Counted from the first letter of the stretch, positions 1 through 9,239 are shown. The stretch: 64,000 bases of DNA from an uncultured Lachnospiraceae bacterium (GCA_934385475.1 CAKRPS010000004.1:1-64000), one strand, 5' to 3'. The notes: generated by a model not told the origin, from the sequence alone. Numbers and translations are program-made.

Positions 1-1112
1 CCGAGCATTCCATAGAACTGATCTGTGTCCTGCATCAGTTCTGTGTAATCTGCCCCTGCCGGGAAAGTAGTACGGTAGCTCTCACCTTTATACTGATACG
101 TGATCACGAGAGTGATGTCCTTGCGCTGTTGTAATTTTGTGAAAAGTTTGTCGCAGACGGTATGTACCATACCTAAATCGTAAGTAACAGTCTCTCCTTC
201 GCCTACTCCTGTAACTTTCGTATAAAGTTCCTGTACCTGATAGTGTGATGCAGGAACTGTCAGTGTAGACTGTACGTTTCCACAAAGCTTGCAAAGATAC
301 TGCTCCAAACCGTTCTGATCTGCGCTAACCTCACGCACAACTTCCCATTCGTACTGACAAACATGCGCAGGGATGCGGTTCACGGGTTCTTCTTCAATGA
401 ATTCAACTTCACCATCGCTGTTTTTCTCCTGATTAGGAGAGGTGGTAGAAATGATGGTGGTAGTGGTGGAAGAAGGATTGGGTGAAACAGTTGGGTCGTA
501 GGTTTGGATAGTAATATTATTTGATCTCAATTCTTTCTTCCATGTCTTTATATCCGCGTCCTTTGGAATCTCGATAGTAATATTATTAATATTACTATTT
601 GTACCTAATAACCAACGATCAGCAAATTGTGGTGGTGTTGTTCCTTTAAAACGTATCTTTGCTATATTACAGCCATTAAATACTTCGTTACCTATAAATT
701 CAACACTCTCTGGTATTTCTATTTCTGTTATACTGGTGCCTTTAAAAGCATCAGTATTTATATATTGTATTCCTTCTTCTAATGTTATTTTGTTTATTTT
801 ATTACATGAAACAAAGGCACCACCAATTATTTCTATAACTTTATGTTCAATTCCATTAGGTTTTATTATTGCTGGAATATGTACTTCTTCTCCTATTTCA
901 TATGAATTACAACCTGATACTGAAGCTGTTTTGTTAGAATCGTTTAATGAATATGTAACACCTTCATTCGAATAACTATCATCCGCTCTCGCCGTCATCC
1001 CCATCCCCGGCATTGTCAGTACTGCACCAAGTGCCAGCACGCAGCTTAGTACACCGCACATAATATTTTTTCGTAGTCTGTATAGTACTCCATTCTGTTT
1101 TGTTTTTCCCAT
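1..1112 (-). CDS. Secreted leucine-rich-repeat (BspA-like) protein, 3' end beyond window
   Basis: The frame stays open for 370 codons from an ATG at 1112 to the window edge, so the C-terminus is missing. The start has an AGGGAG ribosome site. A signal peptide is clear: basic residues, a hydrophobic stretch of about 20 residues (GVLSCVLALGAVLTMPG) and an Ala-Arg-Ala-Asp cleavage region near residue 43. Residues of about 60-160 read as BspA-type LRR_5 repeats (EIEIPESVEFIGNEVF pattern). A Ser/Thr/Pro-rich linker follows near 200-220, then a region with a CxxC pair (CKLCG) that I do not recognise. LRR_5 proteins are usually surface-attached or secreted and mediate adhesion or ligand binding; the ligand is unknown here. 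It is the outermost gene seen on the left arm, on the far side of the parS sites from rsmG. Confidence 0.8.
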   Translation of the reverse strand, partial: MGKTKQNGVLYRLRKNIMCGVLSCVLALGAVLTMPGMGMTARADDSYSNEGVTYSLNDSNKTASVSGCNSYEIGEEVHIPAIIKPNGIEHKVIEIIGGAFVSCNKINKITLEEGIQYINTDAFKGTSITEIEIPESVEFIGNEVFNGCNIAKIRFKGTTPPQFADRWLLGTNSNINNITIEIPKDADIKTWKKELRSNNITIQTYDPTVSPNPSSTTTTIISTTSPNQEKNSDGEVEFIEEEPVNRIPAHVCQYEWEVVREVSADQNGLEQYLCKLCGNVQSTLTVPASHYQVQELYTKVTGVGEGETVTYDLGMVHTVCDKLFTKLQQRKDITLVITYQYKGESYRTTFPAGADYTELMQDTDQFYGML

Positions 1113-1267
1113 TTGAATCTCCCTTTCTGCGCATATTTTTTGCGCATACCGTGTTTGTGTCAAAGCAATTTTATTTGAATAGTTGATAATTTGAAATGGT
1201 TACTTCAAATTATAACACTTCTATATTCTTGAATCTATAAATCTTTACTGATTTTTTGTTCAGAAAA

Positions 1268-1317
1268 TGTTTCACACCACTCTATTTTTCTTATTTTGCA
1301 ATGTTTCACGCGTCCAT
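1268..1317. promoter_or_regulatory. Two degenerate parS half-sites
   Basis: TGTTTCAC occurs at 1268-1275 and TGTTTCACG at 1302-1310, but neither has an intact second half. They match the left half of the two perfect parS palindromes just downstream. They may be decayed sites that widen a ParB loading zone, or chance matches in AT-rich DNA. Confidence 0.3.
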
Positions 1318-1338
1318 TTACAATATCTTGGGTCACAA

Positions 1339-1354
1339 TGTTTCACGTGAAACA
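1339..1354. promoter_or_regulatory. parS centromere site 1
   Basis: A perfect 16-bp palindrome, TGTTTCACGTGAAACA. It matches the bacterial parS consensus bound by ParB/Spo0J, with one base different from the usual B. subtilis form. It lies about 8.4 kb left of dnaA, where parS clusters are expected. No parB gene is in the window, so binding is inferred from the motif. Confidence 0.9.
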
Positions 1355-1387
1355 TTATCTTGTGTCCCTTATCATGAATATTTAAAA

Positions 1388-1403
1388 TGTTTCACGTGAA
1401 ACA
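1388..1403. promoter_or_regulatory. parS centromere site 2
   Basis: A second identical copy of TGTTTCACGTGAAACA, 49 bp from the first, ending 2 bp from the stop codon of the response regulator gene. Two perfect copies this close are very unlikely by chance and mark a ParB nucleation site. Confidence 0.9.
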
Positions 1404-1404
1404 T

Positions 1405-2064
1405 TTATGAAAGTTTAATTAGATTATTTTTGATAGCAAATACAGCGGCCTGTGTACGATCAGATACCTCTATTTTCTTAAACAAACTGGAAATGTGATT
1501 TTTCACAGTACGTTCAGTAATAAACAAGCTGTTTGCAATCTCTCTATTAGACATTCCACTTGCAATCTGAATAAGCATATCCATTTCTCGTCTTGTCAAA
1601 GAATCGATTTTATCTTTATCAACATCTCTTTTGATCAGCTTATTATTCAGTGCAGGAATCAGTGAAGTTTGAATATATTGTTTTCCTTCTATGACATGTT
1701 TGATTGCTGCCAGAAGTTCTGAATATGTAACCGTCTTGAGAGCAAAACCATTCACTCCAAGATCAACTGCATTGACAAGATATTCGATCTCGTCATGTGC
1801 CGTCAAAATAAAAACTCTAACTTCTGACTTTTTTTCTTTCAAAGCTTTCAGTACTTCTATTCCATCTTTTTTTGGCATAGAAATATCCAGTAACAAAAGA
1901 TCAATATTTTCTTCTGTATTTTCTAATTGTTCAAGACAATCTTCACCGTCTTCGGATTCCAAAACTATCTGAATTTCTGAATTGGATTCCATCAGCTTTT
2001 TCATTCCCTCCCGAAAGAGGATATGATCGTCCGCAATCATTATATTTATTTTCATATCACTCAT
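1405..2064 (-). CDS. NarL/FixJ-family response regulator (orphan)
   Basis: A 219-residue two-domain response regulator. The receiver domain covers about residues 5-125, with acidic residues D12/D13 (IADDH), phosphoacceptor D60 in LLLLDISMPKKDG and a conserved Lys in ALK. A LuxR-type helix-turn-helix follows at about 150-215 (SLTRREMDMLIQIASGMSNREIA, then TERTVKNH). The frame extends upstream into rsmG. I chose the ATG at 2064 because the receiver fold begins right after it and a GGAG lies 12 bases ahead; ATGs at 2115 and 2055 are alternatives. No histidine kinase is adjacent, so signal and targets are unknown. It occupies the position after rsmG where soj/spo0J (parA/parB) sit in many Firmicutes. 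Confidence 0.88.
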   Translation of the reverse strand: MSDMKINIMIADDHILFREGMKKLMESNSEIQIVLESEDGEDCLEQLENTEENIDLLLLDISMPKKDGIEVLKALKEKKSEVRVFILTAHDEIEYLVNAVDLGVNGFALKTVTYSELLAAIKHVIEGKQYIQTSLIPALNNKLIKRDVDKDKIDSLTRREMDMLIQIASGMSNREIANSLFITERTVKNHISSLFKKIEVSDRTQAAVFAIKNNLIKLS

Positions 2065-2079
2065 ATATAAATCTGACTC

Positions 2080-2095
2080 CGTTTCACGTATAACA
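2080..2095. promoter_or_regulatory. Degenerate parS-like site
   Basis: CGTTTCACGTATAACA matches the parS palindrome at 13 of 16 positions, keeping the core TTTCACGT. It lies between the rsmG stop and the chosen start of the response regulator. It may be a weak ParB site. Confidence 0.4.
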
Positions 2096-2119
2096 GGTTC
2101 TGAATAGTTACACATTAAA

Positions 2120-2851
2120 TTATAAAGGTTTTTTAAGAGCAGCACCTGCTTTTCTTGGATACTGCAAAAGAGTTTGTTCAACCTTGTCAATCACAACAAA
2201 AGTTCTGTAAATAGAAGAATCCGGAAGTTCAAAGCTGACTGTATCGGCAATTTTTCCACCAAGTAGGGACACTGCATGTTCTGCATCCTTACATTCTTCT
2301 TTTGTTTTTTCTGATTTATATGATATAAACTTACCGCCCACTTTTACATAGGGAATACAATACTCTGATAAAACTGCCAGATTTGCAACAGCCCTTGAAA
2401 CACAGAGATCATACTTTTCCCGTAAAGTATTTTCCAACTCTCCGGATTTTGCAAAATCTTCTGCCCTTCCATGAATGGCAGTAATCTGATCCAGTCCGAG
2501 CTGATCAATTACCTCCTGTAAGAATCCAACTCTTTTCTGTAAAGAATCCAAAAGAGTAATCTTCAGATCTGGAAAAGCAATCTTTAAAGGAATTCCCGGA
2601 AAACCTGCTCCGGTTCCAATATCAATCAGAGACTCTGTCTTATTCAGATCAACTGCTTTCACAAGAGACAGACTGTCTACAAAATGTTTTTTCATCACCT
2701 CATCAAATTCTGTGATAGAGGTAAGGTTCATCACCTTATTTTTTTCAATCAGCATTTCATAATACATCATGAACTGTTCTATCTGTCTATCCGTCAGAGT
2801 CAGGTCAAAGTAAGCAAGGCCTTTTTGAAACTGTGTCAAATTATATTTCAT
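2120..2851 (-). CDS. rsmG: 16S rRNA (guanine-527-N7)-methyltransferase RsmG
   Basis: A 243-residue protein of normal family length. It transfers a methyl group from S-adenosylmethionine to N7 of G527 in 16S rRNA; loss of this activity is a known route to low-level streptomycin resistance. Visible features are the SAM-binding glycine loop at about 76-88 ([15 protein letters not shown]), the SRAVA motif in the middle and YPRKAG near the C-terminus. Its ATG overlaps the mnmG stop by four bases, so the two are translationally coupled. In most Firmicutes the next genes would be noc/parA/parB; here it is followed by a response regulator. Confidence 0.96.
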   Translation of the reverse strand: MKYNLTQFQKGLAYFDLTLTDRQIEQFMMYYEMLIEKNKVMNLTSITEFDEVMKKHFVDSLSLVKAVDLNKTESLIDIGTGAGFPGIPLKIAFPDLKITLLDSLQKRVGFLQEVIDQLGLDQITAIHGRAEDFAKSGELENTLREKYDLCVSRAVANLAVLSEYCIPYVKVGGKFISYKSEKTKEECKDAEHAVSLLGGKIADTVSFELPDSSIYRTFVVIDKVEQTLLQYPRKAGAALKKPL

Positions 2852-4785
2852 AGATTAAGACATCCTTTTTTTGTATCTGCATTATAATGTTCCAGATAAA
2901 TAAGAAGCACAGAAATATCTGCCGGAGATACACCCAGAATTCTGGATGCCTGCCCAACGGATACGGGCTTATAGGAAATCAGTTTTTGTCTGGCTTCCAG
3001 GCGCAGGGAAGGAACATCATTATAATCGAGAGTCGACGGTATCTTTTTCTTCTCCATCTTTTTGAACTGTTCTACCTGGCGAAGCTGTCTCTCAATATAT
3101 CCTTCATATTTTATCTCGATCTCTACCTGTTCAATTACATCCTCCGGCAATGGCTTTCTCTCCGGATCAATCTCTGCCAGTATCTCATAGGAAAGCTCCG
3201 GCCGGCACATCAGCTCTGCAAGATTCGTCCCTGTCTTGAGGGCAGAACTTCCGTGTGCTTCCAGAAACTCCTGATTTTTCCTAGCTGCTCCGATCGGAGT
3301 ATTTTTTAATCTTGTGATTTCTTCTTCTATCTGTTTCTTTTTGGTCAACGTTTTCTGATACAATTCTTCTGAGACAAGTCCTGCCTCATATCCAATCTGG
3401 CGCAGCCGCAGATCCGCATTGTCCTGACGAAGAATCAGACGATACTCTGCCCGGGATGTCATCATCCGGTATGGCTCAAAGCTTTCCTTTGTCACAAGGT
3501 CATCAATCAATACACCGATATAAGCCTGTGACCGGTCGAGCACAACAGGCTCTTTTCCTAAAATAGAGAGAGCTGCATTCAGTCCGGCAATCAATCCCTG
3601 TGCTGCCGCCTCTTCATAACCACTGCTTCCATTAAACTGACCACCGCTGAACAATCCCTTGATATCTTTAAATTCCAGAGACGGATAAAGCTGTCTCGGA
3701 TTGATACAATCATATTCTATCGCATAGGCATTTCTTACCATCTTACAATGCTCCAGTCCGGGTACTGTCCGGTACATGGCAAGCTGTACATCCTCCGGAA
3801 GAGAAGATGACATTCCACCTACATACATTTCATTCGTGTGCAGTCCTTCCGGTTCGATAAATACCTGATGACGTTCTTTATCTGCAAACTTCACCACCTT
3901 GTCTTCAATAGAAGGGCAGTATCTCGGTCCGGTTCCCTCGATGATCCCGGCATAGATCGGTGAACGGTCTAAATTAGAACGTATAATAGTGTGCGTTTTT
4001 TCGTTTGTATAAGTAAGCCAGCAGGATGCCTGATCAATCTGTACATCTTCCGGATCTGTGGAGAAAGAAAAAGGTACAACCCTTTCATCTCCGAACTGCT
4101 CCTCCATCTTGCTGAAGTCGATGGAACGCTTATCCATTCTGGCAGGTGTTCCCGTCTTGAATCTCCGCATCTCAATTCCGAGAGAAAGAAGAGAATCTGT
4201 CAGATGGTTTGCAGCCTGCAATCCGTTCGGCCCCGTATAGGTGATAGACTCTCCACACAGACACCTCGCCTTTAAATAAGTTCCGGTACAAAGTACGATT
4301 GACTTACATTCGTAAATTGTTCCTGTGAAGGTTTTCACACCAATAATTTTCTTTGTGGCGTGATCCTCGTCTCCATGATATTCTTCTGTAAGAATTTCAC
4401 AGACTTCAGCCTGTTTGATCGTAAGGTGATCCTGATTCTCCAGAACCTTCCGCATTGATCTGGAATACTCCGCTTTGTCTGCCTGTGCTCTGAGGGAATG
4501 GACTGCGGGCCCTTTGGATCTGTTCAGCATCTTAGACTGAATGAAGGTTTTGTCGATATTCTTACCCATCTCCCCGCCAAGGGCATCAATCTCTCTGACC
4601 AGATGTCCCTTAGAGGTTCCTCCGACGTTCGGGTTGCAGGGCATCATCGCAATACTGTCCACGCTCACTGTGAAGATCACAGTCTCCAGACCAAGACGCG
4701 CACAGGCAAGCGCCGCTTCACAGCCCGCATGCCCTGCACCCACTACACACACATCCACTTTTTCCCTAAGTTCATTTTCCGACAT
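2848..4785 (-). CDS. mnmG: tRNA uridine-5-carboxymethylaminomethyl(34) synthesis enzyme MnmG (GidA)
   Basis: A 645-residue FAD enzyme that works with MnmE to build the cmnm5 group on U34 of tRNAs reading NNA/NNG codons. The dinucleotide-binding motif [10 protein letters not shown] is at residues 16-25. The conserved [16 protein letters not shown] segment (residues about 47-62), the [13 protein letters not shown] motif in the middle and the GIDA-associated C-terminal domain with YEGYI are all present. Length is normal for the family. It overlaps rsmG and is separated from its partner mnmE by a large inverted-repeat element, so the two may not share one transcript. Confidence 0.97.
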   Translation of the reverse strand: MSENELREKVDVCVVGAGHAGCEAALACARLGLETVIFTVSVDSIAMMPCNPNVGGTSKGHLVREIDALGGEMGKNIDKTFIQSKMLNRSKGPAVHSLRAQADKAEYSRSMRKVLENQDHLTIKQAEVCEILTEEYHGDEDHATKKIIGVKTFTGTIYECKSIVLCTGTYLKARCLCGESITYTGPNGLQAANHLTDSLLSLGIEMRRFKTGTPARMDKRSIDFSKMEEQFGDERVVPFSFSTDPEDVQIDQASCWLTYTNEKTHTIIRSNLDRSPIYAGIIEGTGPRYCPSIEDKVVKFADKERHQVFIEPEGLHTNEMYVGGMSSSLPEDVQLAMYRTVPGLEHCKMVRNAYAIEYDCINPRQLYPSLEFKDIKGLFSGGQFNGSSGYEEAAAQGLIAGLNAALSILGKEPVVLDRSQAYIGVLIDDLVTKESFEPYRMMTSRAEYRLILRQDNADLRLRQIGYEAGLVSEELYQKTLTKKKQIEEEITRLKNTPIGAARKNQEFLEAHGSSALKTGTNLAELMCRPELSYEILAEIDPERKPLPEDVIEQVEIEIKYEGYIERQLRQVEQFKKMEKKKIPSTLDYNDVPSLRLEARQKLISYKPVSVGQASRILGVSPADISVLLIYLEHYNADTKKGCLNL

Positions 4786-4831
4786 ATATTATTGCCTCTT
4801 TCTGTCTACATAAATATTTTCTAATTCTACC

Positions 4832-5027
4832 TAATTGCGAAACTCATAACTTTTCTTTATGAAGTGTACAAATCAATAACCAAGCAAAGGACCCTTAAAG
4901 GACGCTGGTACTTAGTGGCTGTACTTTAGCCACTTATGTACCACTGCGTCCGGAACGGAGCGGAAGCGCGTCCTGGCTGGTTATTCGATTTGTACACTTC
5001 CTTCATAAATCTTCAATTTCGCAATTA
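4832..5027. repeat. 196-bp imperfect inverted-repeat element between mnmG and mnmE
   Basis: The ends are TAATTGCGAAA (4832-4842) and its exact complement TTTCGCAATTA (5017-5027). Further in, ATGAAG/TGTACAAATC (4859-4874) pairs with GATTTGTACA/CTTCAT (4987-5006), with four extra bases on the right arm, and AATAACCA (4875-4882) pairs with TGGTTATT (4977-4984). The centre holds a nested stem: GGACGC, TGGTAC and AGTGGCT on the left (4900-4920) pair with AGCCACT, GTACCA and GCGTCC on the right (4928-4951). A second GCGTCC (4967-4972) could pair instead. The whole element could fold as one long hairpin in DNA or RNA. No coding frame is visible. It looks like a small non-autonomous (MITE- or REP-like) element, or a structured RNA between the two tRNA-modification genes. 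Confidence 0.75.
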
Positions 5028-5051
5028 CCAATTTTCTACAAAATATATGCT

Positions 5052-6458
5052 TTACTTTCCCATACAGAACTTCCCAAATATCTCATTCACCAGATCTTCT
5101 CCGACTTCTTCCCCAATGATCGTACCGAGGGAAGCATAAGCACTCATCAGGTCGATCGAATAGAAATCCTCTGACATCCCCATCCGGATACTTTCCCGAA
5201 CCTGGATCATACTTTCCTTTGCTTCGCGCAGAGCTTCCTTGTGACGCATATTTGTAATGTATACTTCATCATTATAATTTATTTTTCCATGAAAAAACAT
5301 ATCCTGAATCAAATTGGTGAGCGTATCGATTCCAATATTTTTCTTGACAGAAATTTTCAGGATCCTGACTTCCTCTTCCGGTATCTGATACACTTTCATT
5401 TTCTCATACAGAGTTTCTTCTGTCACTACTTCTTCCAGATCAGATTTGTTCATCAGGATCAGTGTATGCCTGTCTTTGATCATCCGGAAAATTTCTTCAT
5501 CACTTTCATTGAGCGGAACAGACGTGTCAACCACATATAAGATCAGGTCCGCATCGTCTGTCACTTTCTTTGCCTTCTCCACACCGATCTGTTCCACCGG
5601 ATCATCCGTATCCCGGATGCCCGCCGTGTCGATCATATTCAACGTGACATCTCCAAGATTGATCGTCTGTTCCAGAGCATCCCTTGTCGTTCCCGCGATA
5701 TCTGTAACGATCGCTTTCTCTTCTCCGGCAAGAACATTTAACAGAGAGGATTTACCGGCATTCGGCTTTCCGACAATCGCCGTATGGATTCCTTCTTTCA
5801 GGATTCTTCCATTGTCTGCGGTACTCAGAAGCTTATCTGTTTCTTCTATAATAATAGAAACTTTTTCTTCTAACTTTTCAGGATATCCGTCCAGACTGAT
5901 ATGTTCCGGGTCATCCAGTGCGGATTCAATAAAAGCAATCTCATAAAGAATGTCTTCACGCAGCTTTCGGATTTTATCAGAAACCGATCCCTTGAGCTGC
6001 TTAAGAGAGGATTGCAGGGCAAACTCATTTTTGGCATGAATGATATCCATGACAGCTTCCGCTTTCGTAAGATCAATTCTTCCATTTAAGAAAGCACGCT
6101 TTGTAAATTCTCCGGGATCGGCAATCCTCGCCCCGGCTTTCAAAACTTCTGCAAGAATTTTCTTAACGATCAGAACGCCTCCATGACAGTTGATCTCAAC
6201 CGTATCTTCTGTCGTATAACTTCTGGGTGCCTTCATTACGGAAACCATAACTTCATCAAGTGGTTCTCCGTCTGTTTCATCTATAATAAAACCATAATGG
6301 ATCGTATGTGTCTCATACGTCTCAAGGGTCTTTTTTCCAAATTTATTTCTGTATATTTTATCTACAATTCTGATTGCATCTTGGCCGCTTACTCTGATAA
6401 TCCCAATACCGGAATCAGACAGAGCAGTTGCAATTGCCGCTATGGTATCTGTTTTCAT
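5052..6458 (-). CDS. mnmE: tRNA modification GTPase MnmE (TrmE)
   Basis: A 468-residue G protein that partners MnmG in tRNA U34 modification. The N-terminal formyl-THF-binding domain covers about 1-120, a helical domain flanks the GTPase, and the G domain spans about 224-380. G1 is GKPNAGKS at 230-237, G3 is DTAG at 277-280 and G4 is NKSD. The C-terminus ends in FCMGK, matching the catalytic Cys and C-terminal Lys of the family (CxGK). It lies downstream of jag on the same strand after a 75-bp gap with a hairpin. Confidence 0.97.
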   Translation of the reverse strand: MKTDTIAAIATALSDSGIGIIRVSGQDAIRIVDKIYRNKFGKKTLETYETHTIHYGFIIDETDGEPLDEVMVSVMKAPRSYTTEDTVEINCHGGVLIVKKILAEVLKAGARIADPGEFTKRAFLNGRIDLTKAEAVMDIIHAKNEFALQSSLKQLKGSVSDKIRKLREDILYEIAFIESALDDPEHISLDGYPEKLEEKVSIIIEETDKLLSTADNGRILKEGIHTAIVGKPNAGKSSLLNVLAGEEKAIVTDIAGTTRDALEQTINLGDVTLNMIDTAGIRDTDDPVEQIGVEKAKKVTDDADLILYVVDTSVPLNESDEEIFRMIKDRHTLILMNKSDLEEVVTEETLYEKMKVYQIPEEEVRILKISVKKNIGIDTLTNLIQDMFFHGKINYNDEVYITNMRHKEALREAKESMIQVRESIRMGMSEDFYSIDLMSAYASLGTIIGEEVGEDLVNEIFGKFCMGK

Positions 6459-6482
6459 AATAACTCTTTCTTTTCAACACGA

Positions 6483-6516
6483 AAGCCGGCAAGTTGTTCC
6501 TACAACTTACCGGCTT
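6483..6516 (-). terminator. Hairpin between jag and mnmE
   Basis: AAGCCGG-c-AAGTTGT pairs with ACAACTT-a-CCGGCTT around a 4-base loop, giving 14 pairs with one mismatch. No T-run follows on the minus strand, so it may be an mRNA processing or partial-termination site rather than a strong terminator. Confidence 0.55.
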
Positions 6517-6533
6517 ATCCCTAGGCCAACTTT

Positions 6534-7229
6534 TTAATCTGCGTTATCAAAATTTTTTTCAAAATTTCTTTCGCTGTTTCTGTCATTGTTTCTCGGAGAC
6601 TTTTCATATCTCTTGAGAACTACCACTACATGTCTGTAAGGTTCTTCCCCTTCACTGTGTGTGGTAACATATTTATCATTCTGAAGAGCTGAATGAATGA
6701 TTCGTCTCTCATAAGGATTCATAGGCTCCAGAGATACAGGTCTCTTTGTTCTCTTAACCTTATAAGAAATATTCTTTGCAAGATTCTCAAGAGTATCTTT
6801 TCTTCTCTGACGATAATTCTCAGTATCAACCTTTACACGGATGTAATTCTCTGCATTCTTGTTGACTACCAGAGATACCAGATACTGTAAAGAATCCAGT
6901 GTCTGTCCTCTCTTACCGATCAAGACCCCCATCTCATCTCCGCTCAGATCAATATCCATGGAATTGTCTGCTTCATCATATTTTACATCAACTACAACAG
7001 CAAGGTTCATAGCTTCAAATACTTCTTTCAGGAAATCCTTTGCCTTGTCTTCGATGGAACATTTCACTCTTGCTTTGATGATAGCGGGCTTTGAACCGAT
7101 TCCGAGGAATCCGGATGATCCTTCTTCCACAACTTCATATTCCAGCTTATCACTTGTCACTGTCAGCTTCTGACATGCTTCTGTGATGGCATCGTTTACT
7201 GTTTTTGCAGAAATCTCAATAAAATCCAT
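6534..7229 (-). CDS. jag: RNA-binding protein Jag/KhpB
   Basis: A 231-residue protein with the family's three parts: the N-terminal Jag domain (about 1-50, with the GFLGIGSKPA motif), a KH domain with the GxxG loop IGKRGQTLD near 105-115, and an R3H domain at about 160-210 ending in a conserved His-containing HVVVVLKRY. The last 20 residues are Asn/Arg-rich. KhpB binds RNA with KhpA and affects cell-wall elongation and division in Gram-positives. It follows yidC, its usual neighbour, with 27 bases between. Confidence 0.94.
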   Translation of the reverse strand: MDFIEISAKTVNDAITEACQKLTVTSDKLEYEVVEEGSSGFLGIGSKPAIIKARVKCSIEDKAKDFLKEVFEAMNLAVVVDVKYDEADNSMDIDLSGDEMGVLIGKRGQTLDSLQYLVSLVVNKNAENYIRVKVDTENYRQRRKDTLENLAKNISYKVKRTKRPVSLEPMNPYERRIIHSALQNDKYVTTHSEGEEPYRHVVVVLKRYEKSPRNNDRNSERNFEKNFDNAD

Positions 7230-7256
7230 TGTAATCCCTCCAATTAAATTTGTTTA

Positions 7257-8588
7257 TCACTGTTTGTTATTTTTTTCGTTATAATCTTTTACCATGTTTG
7301 CCTTTGCCATCATACTGCCGGGCTTTGCATCTCTTACCTTAACATCCGGTATATCTTTCACATTGCTTCCGTTATTCTGCTTCCTATTATTAGAGTTATT
7401 AGAACTGTTAGAGGAAGCTGTATTCTGGGATGTGTTTACCTTCTTGGTATTCATATTTGCATAGGCTGCCATCTGTTCAGCACGGACTCCGGCTTTCTCC
7501 ATCTTCTTCTTAGCCTTCGCCTCGTTCTTCTTGATGATCTCATCAAGATCCATCTTATCAATATGCTTGTTGATTACAATCTGCTGAATACTTCTTACAA
7601 CCGCACCGGCTACCCAGTAAAGTCCCAGACCTGCCGGAAGTGTGAAGCAGAAGAAAGCGGACATGATCGGCATCATCATATTCATGGTTTTCATGGACTG
7701 CATCATGGCATTCTGCTGATCGCTGGCATCCTTAGAATCCTGCGGAGTCTGCTGCGGCATCAGCTTGACATTGATCCACTGTGTTACAGCGGAAAGGATC
7801 GGAATTGAAAGTGCAGCGATCACCATAAGGAAGGATTTGTCTGCCCATGCCACCTTCATTGTATAAGAAGGGGAGTTTGCTATGTTCAATCCCAAAAAGT
7901 TATTATACTCATTCAAAAGACCCAGTGTCTTATCCACATCTGCGGACAGGCTTGTAAACTGTTCTTTGATGCTGATCCATTCTGCGGTGGAAGCCTTGTT
8001 CAGTACATCGATGATCGTGTTCTGTACATAAGTAGTAACACCGCTTGTGAAGCTTTCATTACTGAACTGCTTTGCGAATGCTCCCGCACTGGAGAGATTC
8101 TGTACAAATTCTGTTCCACCCTTCTGAGCGATCAGATTGTCTACCAGAGGGAAGAAAGCTTCTTTAATTTTGCCTACGTAGGCAGGCATATTGTAGATAA
8201 CCCTGTACAGAGCAAAAAGGATTGGCATCTGTATCAAAAGCTGTACACAGCTTCCGGAAGGAGATACGCCGTACTTTGCATAGACAGCCTTCGTCTCCAT
8301 ATTCATGGCCATCATGGAATCGTTATCCTTTTTTCCTTTATACTTTGCCTGAATAGCCTGCAGCTCAGGGTTCATTTTGGCAGAAAGCTTTGAAAACTTC
8401 TGCTGCTTGATCGTAAGAGGCATCAGAATCAGATACATAACGATCGTAAACAAGATAATAGCAAGACCTGTATTGGGAATTCCAATCTTATCCAATACAT
8501 AGAAGATACCTTCCATAATATATCCAAGCAATTTGGATATGGGTCCGAGTATCTTACCGGTATCCTGCGTCAGCAAAATATCTGTCAC
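7257..8588 (-). CDS. yidC: Membrane protein insertase YidC/Oxa1
   Basis: A 443-residue YidC/Oxa1 protein that inserts and folds membrane proteins together with or independent of SecYEG. Hydrophobic segments are visible at about 42-62 (LAIILFTIVMYLILMPLTI), 115-135 (LLIQMPILFALYRVIY), about 255-270 and in the conserved C-terminal pair (MMMPIMSAFFCFTLPAGLGLYW). The conserved Arg follows in VVRSIQQ. There is no lipobox, unlike the two-copy bacillus forms. The C-terminal 100 residues are soluble, Lys-rich and then Ser/Asn-rich, and are probably the ribosome-contacting tail. Confidence 0.95.
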   Translation of the reverse strand: MTDILLTQDTGKILGPISKLLGYIMEGIFYVLDKIGIPNTGLAIILFTIVMYLILMPLTIKQQKFSKLSAKMNPELQAIQAKYKGKKDNDSMMAMNMETKAVYAKYGVSPSGSCVQLLIQMPILFALYRVIYNMPAYVGKIKEAFFPLVDNLIAQKGGTEFVQNLSSAGAFAKQFSNESFTSGVTTYVQNTIIDVLNKASTAEWISIKEQFTSLSADVDKTLGLLNEYNNFLGLNIANSPSYTMKVAWADKSFLMVIAALSIPILSAVTQWINVKLMPQQTPQDSKDASDQQNAMMQSMKTMNMMMPIMSAFFCFTLPAGLGLYWVAGAVVRSIQQIVINKHIDKMDLDEIIKKNEAKAKKKMEKAGVRAEQMAAYANMNTKKVNTSQNTASSNSSNNSNNRKQNNGSNVKDIPDVKVRDAKPGSMMAKANMVKDYNEKNNKQ

Positions 8589-8628
8589 TACGATAAACCT
8601 CCATTTTTACATACATTTTTACTATCCG

Positions 8629-8853
8629 TTATGGAACCGGATCATAACCACCTTTTGAAAAAGGATTACATCTGCATATCCTCCATGCGGCAAGCATACC
8701 GCCCTTCAAAGCCCCATACTTTTCCACCGCTTCCAGTCCATACTCAGAGCAGGTCGGAAAATAAGGACACTTTGTAGATTTCATCGGAGAAATATATTTT
8801 CTATAGAATTTAATAAGATAAATTAAAAATTTTTTCATATCAATTTCTAACAC
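8629..8853 (-). CDS. yidD: Membrane protein insertion efficiency factor YidD
   Basis: A small 74-residue protein with the whole YidD signature: [20 protein letters not shown], then [24 protein letters not shown], with all conserved Cys residues. YidD is a peripheral membrane protein that supports YidC-dependent insertion. The frame opens with a GTG at 8853 overlapping the rnpA stop; an in-frame ATG at 8838 ([15 protein letters not shown]) is the alternative. The place between rnpA and yidC is standard. Confidence 0.95.
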   Translation of the reverse strand: MLEIDMKKFLIYLIKFYRKYISPMKSTKCPYFPTCSEYGLEAVEKYGALKGGMLAAWRICRCNPFSKGGYDPVP

Positions 8854-9239
8854 TCTTCACCGTTTTCCTGCTTGTCCGTATCTTTTTCCATATCATAGAA
8901 AAAGATCTTCAGGATATGATGAAGCTTTGAAAGATGTAATATTGCGCTCTCAATCTCCGCATAGGAAGCTGAGGCAGCACTTTTTCTTGCAACGACTACT
9001 ATATCTAAACCACTATTAAATATATTCTCGTGTAGCCGGTAACTCTCTCTCACCAGTCTGCAAAAGTGATGTCTTACAACACTGTTTCCCACTTTCTTGC
9101 TGGCGGATATTCCCAGTCTGTTTCTGTCTGTGTTGTTAGGAAGTACGTACATGACAAGCAATCTGTTGGAATAGCTCTTACCTTTTTTGTAAACAGTCTG
9201 GAAATCACTATTTTTTTTTAGGGATTCAGAAAACTGCAT
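8847..9239 (-). CDS. rnpA: Ribonuclease P protein component
   Basis: A basic RNA-binding subunit of RNase P, which trims the 5' leader of pre-tRNAs. The frame is open from 9269, but I chose the ATG at 9239 ([20 protein letters not shown]) because family members start there and an AGAGGA lies 11 bases ahead. The hallmark RNR-type motif is present as [19 protein letters not shown] followed by RLVRESYR. The protein is about 130 residues, normal length. It is co-oriented with rpmH behind an intrinsic terminator, as in many Firmicutes. Confidence 0.94.
   Translation of the reverse strand: MQFSESLKKNSDFQTVYKKGKSYSNRLLVMYVLPNNTDRNRLGISASKKVGNSVVRHHFCRLVRESYRLHENIFNSGLDIVVVARKSAASASYAEIESAILHLSKLHHILKIFFYDMEKDTDKQENGEEC

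Noticed and set aside
4832..5027. CRISPR array or insertion sequence reading of the mnmG-mnmE repeat
   Set aside because: There is one nested palindrome, not spaced direct repeats, and there is no transposase frame inside.
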